A stretch of 64,000 nucleotides of DNA from Candidatus Brockarchaeota archaeon (GTDB taxonomy: Archaea > Thermoproteota > EX4484-205 > JAAOZP01): the NCBI GenBank assembly GCA_017601225.1, contig JAFNIX010000003.1, forward strand, positions 1 to 64,000, given 5' to 3'. Position numbers and translations under genes: made by a program. The notes beneath the pieces were generated by a model. The model had not been told where the DNA came from, made no database searches, and saw only the letters and a list, made by a program, of their open reading frames with translations. Of the stretch, positions 25,076 to 34,761 are shown in pieces; position 1 is the first letter of the stretch; every line of letters begins with the position of its first letter.

Positions 25076-25753
25076 TTACTCTAGCCTAGGAATGCTTTTC
25101 AACATTCTCTCCAAATATATCTTGGCCAGTCTAACGTAACGTCTATCGTTCAACAGAGCCATCAGCCTCAAGCCACCGCCTGATTTCATCAGGATAACAC
25201 TATTCTTCCCAGTGTACTCGATTTCCTCTATTTCCCCTATCTTCAGAACACTCCCATAGCTTTCGAACAGTTCAAACTGCTCACCTATGAAAGCAGCTAA
25301 AATGTCTTCATCCATGTCGATGCGCGAGCCGAAGCTTAAACACGTGACACCGTCAGGCAGCAGGACGCTTATTGAACTTATCGATCCCTTGGATTGCGAG
25401 ATGCAGTTTTGTATGGCGCTTTCCACAACTTTAACCCATTCGAAGATTTTCTCATCCAGTATTTTCTCAACCTCCTCGCTTGTAGCGATGTCTTTCTGAA
25501 TAGGCTTCGAAATGGTTAGCACCGGCTCCTCTTTCTTAACGGGCACTTCTACAGGGGTGTTTTTCTCAACTGCTTGTAACGGTTTCTTCTCCTCCACATC
25601 CTTTACATCCCGTTTAGAAACAGCCATTCTGTAGCGTGCTATGATTTTATCGAAATCTGTTTTCTCATCTTCGGTTTCCTGCTCTCTTTCCACCATGGCA
25701 ATTAGATAATTGCAGACCTCTCTTATAAATTTTGCAATTATTCTTTCTTTCAC
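25076..25753 (-). CDS. Roadblock/LC7-like domain protein
   Basis: 225-residue protein with a charged, probably disordered N-terminal part (~20-110, rich in Glu/Lys/Val) and a C-terminal domain (~115-215). Its pattern ISVLLPDGVTCLSFG ... AAFIGEQFELFES ... LRLMALL fits a roadblock/LC7 fold, usually a scaffold for small GTPases. The frame can begin at GTG 25753, but TTTATAAG at 25722-25729 is well placed for a start at ATG 25696, so the protein may be 206 residues. Three 10-bp repeats lie just upstream. The fold assignment is moderate. Confidence 0.65.
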   Translation of the reverse strand: MKERIIAKFIREVCNYLIAMVEREQETEDEKTDFDKIIARYRMAVSKRDVKDVEEKKPLQAVEKNTPVEVPVKKEEPVLTISKPIQKDIATSEEVEKILDEKIFEWVKVVESAIQNCISQSKGSISSISVLLPDGVTCLSFGSRIDMDEDILAAFIGEQFELFESYGSVLKIGEIEEIEYTGKNSVILMKSGGGLRLMALLNDRRYVRLAKIYLERMLKSIPRLE

Positions 25754-25770
25754 TTTTTTACATACACTTT

Positions 25771-25807
25771 CTTATATAGTTCAGAACAGTTCAGAATAGT
25801 TCATTAC
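25771..25807 (-). promoter_or_regulatory. TATA box with three tandem 10-bp repeats
   Basis: AGTTCAGAAC, AGTTCAGAAT and AGTTCATTAC run head to tail at 25778-25807, one per helical turn. They adjoin TATATAAG (minus strand, 25771-25778) upstream of the roadblock-like gene. GAACTGTTC within them is a near-perfect inverted repeat. A related AGTTTAGAAT lies at 25883-25892. This looks like a regulator-binding array at the BRE/TATA region. Confidence 0.5.
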
Positions 25808-26222
25808 GGTTTATCTGCCTCCGTATATTTGTTCCAGTTGAAAACTAGGTTCATGAGTTAAAGTTTTTCGAAAGATACGCGTAGTTTAGAATAATATTTA
25901 ACCGGTTTCTTGTAGCTTTCTTTTCGATTGCTGTCTGTTTTAACTCCTACATACATATTGCGGATGCATGTGAGTCGATAGGAGAAAAAGCGATTTATAA
26001 TTAAAAAAATTAAAAGTGTTTAAATCGGACAATGATGCGTAGCAGCAACTCACCATATCCCTGCATTATCTAGCCCCATGGATTCTGTTTCAGGGTTATA
26101 CTCGACCTACCTCATCACTATGGAATTCAAACAATAAAAATGCTACTCTGGGGCCGTTTATCTAAAAGTTTTTTAATGAGTATAACAAATTGTTTAAGCA
26201 AAAACAGTAAAGGGCTATTACC
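25808..26222. other. AT-rich gene-free stretch
   Basis: I see no coding sequence or RNA gene. It contains AGTTTAGAAT at 25883-25892, a TTTATAATTAAAAA promoter-like run near 25993 without a following frame, and GAGTATAAC about 35 bases before the ABC ATPase start, a possible TATA box for that operon. Confidence 0.4.
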
Positions 26223-27209
26223 TTGAACACGGCAGTTGAGACTGTAAATCTGACTAAGTATTTCAAAGGAGACAGCGGGAAGGAGAGGATCGTGGCAGTC
26301 AACCATGTAAACCTTTCCATTAGAGAGGGTGAGTTTTTCGGCCTCTTGGGGCCAAACGGTGCTGGTAAAACAACTCTGATAAAAATTCTTTGCACACTAG
26401 TGATTCCTGACGAGGGTACTGCGAAAGTGGCTGGTTTCGACGTCGTTAAGGATGCTGAGAAGGTTAGAGAGTGCATAGGCTGGTTACACGGGGAAACAGG
26501 TGGGAGAGCCCTCTACTGGAGGCTTTCAGCAAGAGACAACCTAAGGTTCTACGCCTACCTGCAGAACATTCCGCCCGACATAGCTAGGAAAAGAATAGAT
26601 GCCCTGCTGGAGTTCTTCGAATTAAGCAAGGATGCTGACAGACTTGTGAAGGATTTCTCCACAGGCATGAAGATGAGGGTAATGCTGGCTAGAACGCTTC
26701 TTTCAAACGCGCCTATACTGCTGATGGATGAGCCGACTGTTGGGCTTGACGCTACGGGAGCAATAGAGACGCGTAGGCTGCTTCAGGCTCTTTGCAAGGA
26801 GCTTCGTAAAACCATAGTTTTCACAACCCACAACATTTTTGAGGCTGAAAGGCTTTGCGATAGGATCGCTGTGATGAGCAAGGGAAAGGTTATTGCGGTT
26901 GACACACCGCTCCGGCTGAGTGAAATAACTAGGAAGTATAGGGGTGTTGAAGTAAGGTTCCGCGGCTCCTCCGAGGAGGCTGTTAGGATCCTAGAGGGAC
27001 TAGAGTTTGTGAAGAGGATTATGAGTGTTCAGCCCGAGGAGGACTATACTGTTATAAGGGCTGAGGTTAAAGACGAGGAGCAGGCGTTGTCGGAGATTCC
27101 TAAGGCGTTCGGCACCAACGGGTTGAGAACTATAGGAGTTCAAATAGCTCTTCCAAGTCTTGAAGAAGTATTCTTAAGCTTGACCGGTGGGGAGCATGAA
27201 TCAGCCTGA
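26223..27209 (+). CDS. ABC transporter ATP-binding protein (DrrA-like)
   Basis: ATPase of an ABC-2-type exporter. Walker A is GPNGAGKTT, the signature FSTGMKMR in place of LSGGQ, Walker B ILLMDEPTVGLD and the H-loop TTHNIFEAE. After ~230 comes the extra C-terminal domain usual for DrrA-type exporters. The first plausible start is TTG 26223; a TATA-like GAGTATAAC is upstream. The two following permease genes overlap or follow closely, so one operon encodes an ATPase with two different membrane subunits. The substrate is unknown. Confidence 0.92.
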   Translation: MNTAVETVNLTKYFKGDSGKERIVAVNHVNLSIREGEFFGLLGPNGAGKTTLIKILCTLVIPDEGTAKVAGFDVVKDAEKVRECIGWLHGETGGRALYWRLSARDNLRFYAYLQNIPPDIARKRIDALLEFFELSKDADRLVKDFSTGMKMRVMLARTLLSNAPILLMDEPTVGLDATGAIETRRLLQALCKELRKTIVFTTHNIFEAERLCDRIAVMSKGKVIAVDTPLRLSEITRKYRGVEVRFRGSSEEAVRILEGLEFVKRIMSVQPEEDYTVIRAEVKDEEQALSEIPKAFGTNGLRTIGVQIALPSLEEVFLSLTGGEHESA

Positions 27210-28074
27210 AATCCTCCGGCTGTTCATGGTGGAGGAGAAGCGAAGTAAGTCTAGTTTAAGACAGCTCTTCGCAGTAGTTTGGGCCCAGCTTAAGATGATG
27301 CTCGCCTATAAGTCTTGGCTCATAATGGACCTTTTAAGCACCTTCGCATCTGTAGTTATGTACTACTTCGTCGGCCTTCAGGTTGACCCACTTCAGCTTT
27401 CGCGAAGCGGCTGGGGAACTAGTTACCTCGCCTTTTCCCTGGTTGGAGTCGCAACCTCGAACTATCTTTGGGCGTGCTTAACAAGGCTGAGCCATTCGAT
27501 CCAGCATGAAATAAGGGGGGGAACTCTTGAAACAATCGCGGTAACGCCGATTAACATGCTCATGTTCTTCATAGGCTTGACGGCACGCGGATACTTGGTT
27601 AGCCTCATCTACCTGGTTGGAGTTTTTATTGTTGGGGTGTATGGGCTTGGTGCGAAACTCCTGTTTACCCCCCAGTCTGTGTTAATGTTCATAATCATTT
27701 TCATGTTAATGCTTATTTCAAATCAAGCTATAGGATTGATATCTGCAGGAATAATAATGGTTTACAAGAGGGGGGATCCACTTGTCTTCATACTTGCAGC
27801 CATCAACGAGTTTCTCGCCGGCGTCCTGTATCCGCTGGAATTGCTTAAACCGTTTCCAGCTATACAGTTTCTATCAATGCTCTTTCCGTACACGTATGCT
27901 TTAGACGGCATGAGGCGGATTCTGATTCTCGGCGCCTCAGCGTTTGATTTTAACGTGTTAACTGACATCGTGGTTCTGGCTGTTTTCAGCGTTATACTTG
28001 TCCCATTAGGTTTAAAGATGCTGGGATGGGGGTACGATAGGATAAGAAGAGAAGGAACAACTTCATCCTACTAG
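27196..28074 (+). CDS. ABC-2 type permease subunit 1
   Basis: Integral membrane protein with about six transmembrane segments of the ABC-2 family. It starts with an amphipathic region and TM1 at ~35-60. The conserved patch GGTLETIAVTP lies in the first cytoplasmic loop, followed by NEFLAGVLYPLELL and a C-terminal helix. ATG 27196 overlaps the ATPase stop; a GTG nine bases earlier is also possible. It is ~30% similar by eye to the next gene, which suggests a gene duplication giving a heterodimer. Confidence 0.88.
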   Translation: MNQPEILRLFMVEEKRSKSSLRQLFAVVWAQLKMMLAYKSWLIMDLLSTFASVVMYYFVGLQVDPLQLSRSGWGTSYLAFSLVGVATSNYLWACLTRLSHSIQHEIRGGTLETIAVTPINMLMFFIGLTARGYLVSLIYLVGVFIVGVYGLGAKLLFTPQSVLMFIIIFMLMLISNQAIGLISAGIIMVYKRGDPLVFILAAINEFLAGVLYPLELLKPFPAIQFLSMLFPYTYALDGMRRILILGASAFDFNVLTDIVVLAVFSVILVPLGLKMLGWGYDRIRREGTTSSY

Positions 28075-28081
28075 GTGGTTA

Positions 28082-28957
28082 ATGATGAAGGTTGAAGACA
28101 TTGTTAAATACTTGGCGGAAAACATTCCGCGAGGGAGGGTTGGGCCCATTGAGAAAGCCATTGCCTTCATAATTAGGGATTTTAAAATCTGGTGGACGTA
28201 TAAGCTTTGGATAACACTGGATGTTTTAAGCTCACTGACCTTTGTGGCAACATACTACTTCGTATCAATGATTATTACTCCACAAGCGTTGATTGAAGCA
28301 GGTTATGCTGCAGATTTCCTGACTTTCTCAGTTATAGGCATATCTGTGCAGCATTACGTTTTCACCTCCGTCTCAAGCCTTTCAGACGCAATAAGGGAGG
28401 AACAGTGGAATGGCACGATGGAGACAATACTTTCTTCAACCACGAGCTTCAGGGTTTTTCTCTTGGGAGAGTCTGCTTTCAGGTTCATAATCGGCTCATA
28501 CTTCCTGCTCGCTTCACTCGGCATGGGGGTGCTCCTTGGAATAAGGCTTGTCTTAAACCCCGGTTCTATTCTTGCCACATTCGTCTTAACCATCCTGCTG
28601 GTGGCGAGCCACATGGTTATCGGGATTCTCGGGGCTGCAATGATACTCAAGCTTAAGCAGGGCGATCCTATAGTCTGGGCTTTCTCATGGTTAACCCAGC
28701 TCTTCTCAGGAGTCCTCTACCCCTTGGGATTGCTGCCCGACTGGCTTAAATGGATTGGAAACGCGTTCCCATTAACATACTCTCTAGATGGATTGAGAAG
28801 GTGTTTGATGAATGGTGAAGGATTAGACAGCCCCATGATAATGGAGAACACTTTAAAACTTATACTCTTCATAGTGGTCGTGCTGCCTTTTTCCCTATGG
28901 TTTTTCAAAAAGTCTTACGACTCGACAAGGAGGGAAGGTGCCTTAGGCCAGTACTAA
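28082..28957 (+). CDS. ABC-2 type permease subunit 2
   Basis: Second permease of the exporter with the same six-helix layout: DFKIWWTYKLWITLDVLSSL at TM1, NGTMETILSSTTS matching the loop of subunit 1, LTQLFSGVLYPLGLLP, and the closing STRREGALGQY, like RIRREGTTSSY of subunit 1. The repeated ends make a duplication likely. It begins seven bases after subunit 1 and ends five bases before the convergent formate dehydrogenase-like gene. Confidence 0.88.
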   Translation: MMKVEDIVKYLAENIPRGRVGPIEKAIAFIIRDFKIWWTYKLWITLDVLSSLTFVATYYFVSMIITPQALIEAGYAADFLTFSVIGISVQHYVFTSVSSLSDAIREEQWNGTMETILSSTTSFRVFLLGESAFRFIIGSYFLLASLGMGVLLGIRLVLNPGSILATFVLTILLVASHMVIGILGAAMILKLKQGDPIVWAFSWLTQLFSGVLYPLGLLPDWLKWIGNAFPLTYSLDGLRRCLMNGEGLDSPMIMENTLKLILFIVVVLPFSLWFFKKSYDSTRREGALGQY

Positions 28958-28962
28958 AGGTT

Positions 28963-30903
28963 TCATGAGGAATCCTTTCTCACGCCGACGGCCACCGACT
29001 TGTAGTTTGGAGTAAACGTGTTGAAAGTATAGTTTAAAGGGACAAGCTTGTTCACAGGTGTTTTCTCTGAGTGAATATACATCTTTATCGTTCCACTTAT
29101 AACCGTGGCGTCCGCCTTAACCCTGACTTTGAGACTGCCGCAGGGGCTGGAAAGGATTATCGTCTCTCCGTCTGAAACGCCTTCCCTCTTCAAATCCTCT
29201 GGATTCATGTAACATGCTTCAATATCTTTCTTGTTCACATTCATCAGGGTTTCGGATAGGGATGTGAGTTCGTTGTGGAGAAAAAGGTAAGGTGTTCTAA
29301 CGCCAACCAGAATATAAGGATATTTCTTGCTCACAGGATAGTCTACACCCTCATAATGCACAGGAACATATCTCGTGAAAGCAGGTTTCTTAGTTCCCCA
29401 ATCGTCTTCACCCCTGTACACTTTCTCGACATCCACGTTCTTGTAGGCTGGGATTAGTCCAACTACTTCCCTGAAAATCTCTTTTTCATCCCCATAGGGG
29501 AAGAGTTTTTCGCAGCCAAAATATTTCGACAGTTCTTTAAATAAAAGCCAAGCCTGCTTAGCCTCGCCAGGGGGCTCCACAACCTTTCTGACCAGCCGTA
29601 TACGTCTCTCCCAGTTTGTTATGGTTCCATATCCCTCGATCAGCATTGCTATAGGTAAAACCACGTTCGCGAAATTCACCGTGTAATTGAAATGGTGGTG
29701 GAGGAGAACTATGAACATCTCCTGAAGCCTCTTATGGAGGCTTTCGAGCTCCGGAAGGGACAGAGCAAGATTAACATCCAATGCGAAAACCGCTTTAACA
29801 GGGTTTAGATAAAGGGCTTGAATCATGTTTAACCCTGATTCCTCGCTCAACTCAACGCCCCAAGCCTCCTCCAGCACATCCTTGGATACTAGGGAAGGTA
29901 GGAAGCCTGGTGGAACCCCTCCAACATCGCCCATGCCCTGAACGTTTATCTCCCCTCTGCCTGAGAGTAATACGCCCCCTTTTAGTATCAAGAGGTTTAG
30001 AAGGGAGACGACGTTTAGAAAGCCGTTTCTGCTCTGAGTCAAACCCATTCCATGCATTATTCCGAAAGCCTTAGATGAATAAACTGTTTCAGCAACTTTT
30101 TCGAAAACCTCTTTCTCAATTCCGCATATTTTAGAAACCCTTTCAGGAGTATATTCTGACGCTGTTTCAGCAAGCTGTTCAAAACCCTGTATGCTCTTCC
30201 TGTCTTCGGAAACCCCTCTCCTGATAAGCTCGTTTATCAAACCGTTTATGAAAACTAGCTGCGTGTCGGGCTTTACTTGAACATTAACGTCACAAAACCT
30301 TGAAGTCTCGTTAAGAGGAGAATTCACCCCTATGAGCTTGGTGCCCTTGGCTTTAGCCCTAACCACTCTGCCGAAAATCACTGGATAGTTTGAAGCAGGA
30401 TTTGAACCTATGATCAGGATGAGGTCGCGTGTAGAAACCTCCTCAATCCTGCCTGGAGACCCGTTTATTCCGAACATCATGTTCAACGCGCTTATAGTGT
30501 TAGCGTGGCAAAGCCTGGAGCAACAGCCATCAACATTGTTGCTCTTCAAAACAGCACGTGCAAACTTCTGCATGACGTACGCGTTTTCATTACTGGCCTT
30601 GCCAGAAGGAATGAACAAAACCTCGTTTCCCTCAAGGCTCTTCAAATGATCGTGGATGAACCTGTACGCTTCATCCCAGGAAACCTCTTCAAAATCCTCA
30701 TCCTTGTTTTCCCTTATCAATGGCTTTAAAACCCTGTTTTTATGTATAACTTCGTTAACTGTTAGACCCCTGAGACAAGGGTAACCCTCACTCACCTCAT
30801 CCTCTTTAAAGGGCTCAACCTTAACAACAGCGTTGCTTTCTACAACATAGTTTAGCCTGCAGCCGACCCCACAGTATATGCATGTAGAGCTTATTTTCTC
30901 CAA
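28963..30903 (-). CDS. Molybdopterin oxidoreductase, formate dehydrogenase alpha-like
   Basis: Mo/W-bis-MGD enzyme of the formate dehydrogenase group. An N-terminal 4Fe-4S site is visible: CIYCGVGC then YPCLRG. The catalytic region reads NNVDGCCSRLCHA; the Cys before His corresponds to the Sec/Cys Mo ligand of formate dehydrogenases. MGD-binding motifs follow (IIGSNPASNYPV, GGVLLSGRGEINVQG) and the C-terminal domain has NPEDLKREGV. At 646 residues it is short but complete. No FdhB or electron-transfer partner is adjacent, so the electron acceptor is unknown. Formate specificity is inferred, not shown. Confidence 0.88.
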   Translation of the reverse strand: MEKISSTCIYCGVGCRLNYVVESNAVVKVEPFKEDEVSEGYPCLRGLTVNEVIHKNRVLKPLIRENKDEDFEEVSWDEAYRFIHDHLKSLEGNEVLFIPSGKASNENAYVMQKFARAVLKSNNVDGCCSRLCHANTISALNMMFGINGSPGRIEEVSTRDLILIIGSNPASNYPVIFGRVVRAKAKGTKLIGVNSPLNETSRFCDVNVQVKPDTQLVFINGLINELIRRGVSEDRKSIQGFEQLAETASEYTPERVSKICGIEKEVFEKVAETVYSSKAFGIMHGMGLTQSRNGFLNVVSLLNLLILKGGVLLSGRGEINVQGMGDVGGVPPGFLPSLVSKDVLEEAWGVELSEESGLNMIQALYLNPVKAVFALDVNLALSLPELESLHKRLQEMFIVLLHHHFNYTVNFANVVLPIAMLIEGYGTITNWERRIRLVRKVVEPPGEAKQAWLLFKELSKYFGCEKLFPYGDEKEIFREVVGLIPAYKNVDVEKVYRGEDDWGTKKPAFTRYVPVHYEGVDYPVSKKYPYILVGVRTPYLFLHNELTSLSETLMNVNKKDIEACYMNPEDLKREGVSDGETIILSSPCGSLKVRVKADATVISGTIKMYIHSEKTPVNKLVPLNYTFNTFTPNYKSVAVGVRKDSS

Positions 30904-30979
30904 CAGTGCTGTCGAAGAGGCGAGAGAAAATATAAGCGTTTAAACCATAATGCTTGAAGCCTAATAGGCTTCTTTAGTC

Positions 30980-31435
30980 TCATCGGACTACTAGTGTAGA
31001 TCTTTTGAACTGGTTGACAACTCTGCTTGCAACGCTTCCGAGAATACGCCCTGACCTTCCTAGTCCTTCTCCCCCTATAACGACAAGGTCATAGTTCCCC
31101 TTTTCAGCCTCTTCAATAATTACTGAAGCAGGGTCGCCAATTCTACTGAAAAGCCTAACTTTAACACCCATTTCTTCAGCAATCATTCTGGCTTTTTCCA
31201 GTATCTCATCCTTCTCCCTGATCATGTTCATCCTCGTGGAGTCCGGTAGAACAATGGGTTTCGAGGAAGATTCCACATTAGGTGTAATCACTGTTTTCAA
31301 AGGCATTTCGGAAACATGCAGTACTGCAACCTCGACCTCCGGATCCTGGAGCTTCATCTTTAAAACTATTTCAACAGCCTTGTCTGAAGCAGGAGAACCA
31401 TCTGTTGCAACCAGAATCCTCTTAAACATCGCCAA
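30980..31435 (-). CDS. Universal stress protein (UspA family)
   Basis: Single UspA domain of 151 residues. It begins FKRILVATDGSPASDKAVE and carries the ATP-binding pattern GGEGLGRSGRILGSVASRVV at the C terminus, matching G-x2-G-x9-G-S. Such proteins bind ATP and act in stress or energy homeostasis, often as dimers. The ATG at 31435 and that at 31429 are both possible. It lies 76 bases upstream of the formate dehydrogenase-like gene on the same strand. Confidence 0.92.
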   Translation of the reverse strand: MAMFKRILVATDGSPASDKAVEIVLKMKLQDPEVEVAVLHVSEMPLKTVITPNVESSSKPIVLPDSTRMNMIREKDEILEKARMIAEEMGVKVRLFSRIGDPASVIIEEAEKGNYDLVVIGGEGLGRSGRILGSVASRVVNQFKRSTLVVR

Positions 31436-31642
31436 GATTTAGAAAGCATCTATTAATAAATCTTAAAAGGCCTGTGAAGAGACCGCGTAGGGGAAAAACT
31501 CTTAGATAAGCGACTTCCTTGAACTCGTGCGCGAATAATAGGGGAATGTTCGTTCTGAAAAGAACTTGATGAAATGCTGGAGGATGAAGGTTATAGAGTT
31601 AACGCCTGTGCTTCCTGAAACGCAAGTTTCTACCTCTAGAAA

Positions 31643-32656
31643 TCATCTTCCCTCCCCCTCCTGAAAAGGCTCCGCGTTTTCTTTAACATAGTCCACCACT
31701 TCGTCGACATGCGTAAACGCCAGCGAAACATAGGTGTCTGCAGAACCATAGTAGATAACTATTCTCCCGGTTTCAGCATCCGCTAGGGCTGCGCAAGGAA
31801 AAACCACGTTGGGAACAAATCCTACTGTCTCATACTGTTTCTCCGGCGTCAGGAGATAGTCCCTGCACCTGTAGAGAACCTTTGACGGCGTGTTTATGTC
31901 CAGTATTGCTGCACCGCAGCTGTAGACATAGCCGTTGCACGTTAGAACCACGCCGTGGTAGAAGAGAAGCCATCCTTCTGTTGTTTCAATAGGTGTGGGG
32001 CCTGCGCCTATTTTAAGCCCCTGCCACCAGCCTGAGCCTCCTCTACCCATGACTCTCCTATGCCTGCCCCAGTGAACCATATCGGGGCTCTCGCTTAGGA
32101 AAATGTCTCCAAAAGGAGTGTGTCCAGCATCACTCGGTCTTGAAAGCATCACATACTTACCGTTGATTTTCCGTGGAAAGAGTACTCCGTTCCTGTTGAA
32201 AGGGAGGAAAGCGTTCTCAAGCCTTGTGAACTCTTTGAAATCCCTTGTAAAGCCCACTCCTATAGAGGGACCGTAGAAATCTGTGCACCACGTAACGTAA
32301 TACTTTTCCTCTATTTTAACAACCCTAGGGTCATATGCGTAGTTAGGCTGATATATTCTTCCCTCAGTATCCCTCCAGGTTATTACCTCGTCTTGAATCT
32401 GCCAAGAGATGCCGTCGTCGCTCCATCCAACGTGAAGCCTAGCCTTACCATCCTTATGGTCTGCCCTGAAAACCCCTGCGAACCCTTCTTTGAAAGGCAC
32501 TACGGCGCTGTTGAACACTCTGGCAGTGCTCCTAGTAGGGTTCCACTTAGTCAAAGGGTTCTTGTCATACCTCCAGATAACTCCCCCATAGCCTTCAGGC
32601 TTATCCTGCCAGGGAATATTTCTCAGGCTTTCTCCAATTATCCTTGCTCCACCCAT
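31643..32656 (-). CDS. GH130 glycoside phosphorylase/hydrolase
   Basis: Family 130 enzyme; characterised members phosphorolyse or hydrolyse beta-mannosides. The five-bladed propeller pattern is visible: FNSAVVPF near residue 47, FRADHKDG, YDPRVVKIEEKYYVTWC with the catalytic Asp region, PRKINGKYVMLSRP, and FYHGVV and GAAILD toward the C terminus. The length of 337 is normal. With the GH1 gene upstream it points to use of beta-linked mannose- or glucose-containing oligosaccharides. Phosphorylase versus hydrolase cannot be decided by eye. Confidence 0.9.
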   Translation of the reverse strand: MGGARIIGESLRNIPWQDKPEGYGGVIWRYDKNPLTKWNPTRSTARVFNSAVVPFKEGFAGVFRADHKDGKARLHVGWSDDGISWQIQDEVITWRDTEGRIYQPNYAYDPRVVKIEEKYYVTWCTDFYGPSIGVGFTRDFKEFTRLENAFLPFNRNGVLFPRKINGKYVMLSRPSDAGHTPFGDIFLSESPDMVHWGRHRRVMGRGGSGWWQGLKIGAGPTPIETTEGWLLFYHGVVLTCNGYVYSCGAAILDINTPSKVLYRCRDYLLTPEKQYETVGFVPNVVFPCAALADAETGRIVIYYGSADTYVSLAFTHVDEVVDYVKENAEPFQEGEGR

Positions 32657-32760
32657 TCCTTAAACCACCGTTTTCTCATCGCATGTGAAGTTATAAACTT
32701 GGTTTGAAAGCTTCGAACAGGGTTAAAGTATGGAATCGTTAAACCTGTATGCCTGGGTCA

Positions 32761-33138
32761 TTATTTCTTCTTGAAGAAGAGCCAAGCGTTTTCCCTGGCT
32801 TTCTCAAACCTCATCAGGATGAAGCGTCCCTTAAGACGCTTCCCATGTATTTCAACCTCTATGCTTCTATCCGTCATCTTAACAAGCTCATAGTCCCCGT
32901 AATCCCACTTTTCCACCCTGCCCGCGCCATATTGGCCTTCAGGTATGATTCCTTCAAACTCAGAATATTCTATAGGGTGATCCTCAACTTGTATCGCTAG
33001 TCTTTTCACACCAGGCTTGTCCTCCGGCTCCTTCGGTAGGGCCCAGCTTTTCAGAACGCCATCCATTTCAAGCCTTAAGTCGTAGTGGAGGTGAGTAGCC
33101 GCATGCTTTTGAACGACATAAATCAGTTTCCGGCTCAT
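32761..33138 (-). CDS. LigD-type 3'-phosphoesterase domain protein
   Basis: Stand-alone phosphoesterase domain of the LigD family, which trims 3'-phosphate or ribonucleotide ends before ligation. Family motifs are [14 protein letters not shown] with the metal-binding His/Asp, [30 protein letters not shown] and FILMRFEK near the C terminus. I chose ATG 33138 (126 residues), 22 bases after the GH1 stop; the longer frame from 33300 runs through the GH1 gene. Free-standing versions are known in archaea such as Korarchaeum. No ligase or polymerase domain is attached. Confidence 0.9.
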   Translation of the reverse strand: MSRKLIYVVQKHAATHLHYDLRLEMDGVLKSWALPKEPEDKPGVKRLAIQVEDHPIEYSEFEGIIPEGQYGAGRVEKWDYGDYELVKMTDRSIEVEIHGKRLKGRFILMRFEKARENAWLFFKKK

Positions 33139-33160
33139 CTTTCCTAAACCCACTGGGAAA

Positions 33161-34699
33161 CTATCGTATGCTTTCCACCGTCCTGTTCTGAATAATCCTT
33201 CTAAGGGTTTCCACACTACTTTTCCTAGGGGTTCTTTTCTTAGTGTTAAGGTCAACGCTGTAGAGTCCAAACCGCATGCTGAATCCCTGTGCCCACTCAT
33301 AGTTGTCAGTTAAAGCCCAATGGAAATATCCTCTTACGTCAACACCTTTCCCGTTGACGATCTCCTCGAGGACCCGGAGGTGTTCAACAATATACCTTGG
33401 CCTAAGTGTATCTTCTGAGTCGGCGACACCGTTTTCAGTGACGAACATGGGTCTACCGTATCTAGACATTTCGACAAGCGTCTCGGCAAGCCCCTCTGGG
33501 TAAAGCTCCCAGCCGAAATCCGACGTAGGCCTGTTGTCTCGAGAAACATCTTTAGGCTTGCAGGTTAAGCCATAGCCCTCCATAATCTCCGGAACCCCCT
33601 GAATGCCCATGAATAGCCTTGCGAGAAGAGACTTCCTCCCCTTTACAACCATCCGCGTGTAATAGTTTACTCCAAGCCAGTCCAGCTTCCCCTCAAGGTG
33701 TTTTTCAAACTCTTCGCCCTCCCTAACCATGTTGAGATTCGTATCAACCCATCCTGATGAGACTGCCTGTATGAACAAGTTGTTATGAACATGCCTCAGG
33801 AAACGTGAAGCATGCGAATCCTCCCCTCTATAAGGGTCTAGCGGCATCACTGGGATGGCGTGTTGAATAACACCTATCCATGCTGGGAGCGGGCTGTCTG
33901 GATCAGCCCTTTGAGTGTCAAACTTCTTCAAGGCTTCAAAAGCCCTTGCGTGTGCAACAATCATGTTTATCAAGACGCGTTTAAAATTTTTAAAAGCGTT
34001 TAAAGCGTTTGTTCTAACGCCCGGTGGGAACCCATTTCCAGTCATGAAATACCCTGTCTCCGCTACGATATTCGGCTCGTTTAAAGTGGCCCACATGTCA
34101 ACCTTGCCTCCAAGCCTCCTAGCTAAAAATGCAGCATACTTAGAAAACTCTACGATTGTTTCCTGATCATACCAGCCTCTAGGCCCCCTTCTAAGCTTTG
34201 AGTCCCTCACGGCAATCGGGTCGTGAATCCAGATTGGAAGAGTGAAGTGGTTTAAGCACACTATCACCTTAAAACCTTTCTCCCTAAGATTGTCAATAAT
34301 CTTCTCGTAACGGTTTAAAGCATCTACGCTAGCCAGGTTTTCAAGCTTCTCCAGAGCCTTGTCGTCGATGTCGATTCTAACTATCCTCCCATGCTTAGTC
34401 TCAACATCAACCTTGACTTCAAAAGTATTCTTGGGGAATATCCTGCTCCACTCTACTCCAAGTCTGTAAGCATTCATGCCCAGACCCTTAGCCAGTTCAT
34501 GATCGGAGTTGTAAAGCTCCCAGTAGTCCACCCCATTCTCAGGAAGATCGCCACTAACAATCTTGCTTCTCACGTTTACTGGGTCATGGACCCATTTAAA
34601 CCAGTCAGTGTTCGGGTCCACGTTTTCGCCGAGGGGGTCGCCCATTTCAAACTGGAAGCCTGCTTCTGAAACCCCCCAGAGAAAACCCTCCGGAAACAT
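33161..34699 (-). CDS. GH1 beta-glycosidase
   Basis: Cytoplasmic family 1 glycosidase, similar to archaeal beta-galactosidase/beta-glucosidase LacS. It begins [17 protein letters not shown], has [14 protein letters not shown], the acid/base Glu in [12 protein letters not shown], and the nucleophile Glu in [34 protein letters not shown] lies near the C terminus. The length of 512 is within the archaeal range. The phosphoesterase gene follows on the same strand, though a common function is not obvious. The aglycone preference is not readable. Confidence 0.95.
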   Translation of the reverse strand: MFPEGFLWGVSEAGFQFEMGDPLGENVDPNTDWFKWVHDPVNVRSKIVSGDLPENGVDYWELYNSDHELAKGLGMNAYRLGVEWSRIFPKNTFEVKVDVETKHGRIVRIDIDDKALEKLENLASVDALNRYEKIIDNLREKGFKVIVCLNHFTLPIWIHDPIAVRDSKLRRGPRGWYDQETIVEFSKYAAFLARRLGGKVDMWATLNEPNIVAETGYFMTGNGFPPGVRTNALNAFKNFKRVLINMIVAHARAFEALKKFDTQRADPDSPLPAWIGVIQHAIPVMPLDPYRGEDSHASRFLRHVHNNLFIQAVSSGWVDTNLNMVREGEEFEKHLEGKLDWLGVNYYTRMVVKGRKSLLARLFMGIQGVPEIMEGYGLTCKPKDVSRDNRPTSDFGWELYPEGLAETLVEMSRYGRPMFVTENGVADSEDTLRPRYIVEHLRVLEEIVNGKGVDVRGYFHWALTDNYEWAQGFSMRFGLYSVDLNTKKRTPRKSSVETLRRIIQNRTVESIR

Positions 34700-34761
34700 G
34701 AGTAGCCATAAGCCTGTGGAGATATAAGCTTTAGAGTTTTAACAGTTCTTAGCGGAGTTTC

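Noticed and set aside
31436-31642. Possible small gene or debris upstream of GH130 stop
   Set aside because: Only short frames with stops; a short LDEMLEDEGYRVN-like segment is too little to call a gene.
33139-33300. Longer LigD-phosphoesterase start at 33300
   Set aside because: It would run through the GH1 C-terminus, whose motifs are intact; the domain begins just after ATG 33138.
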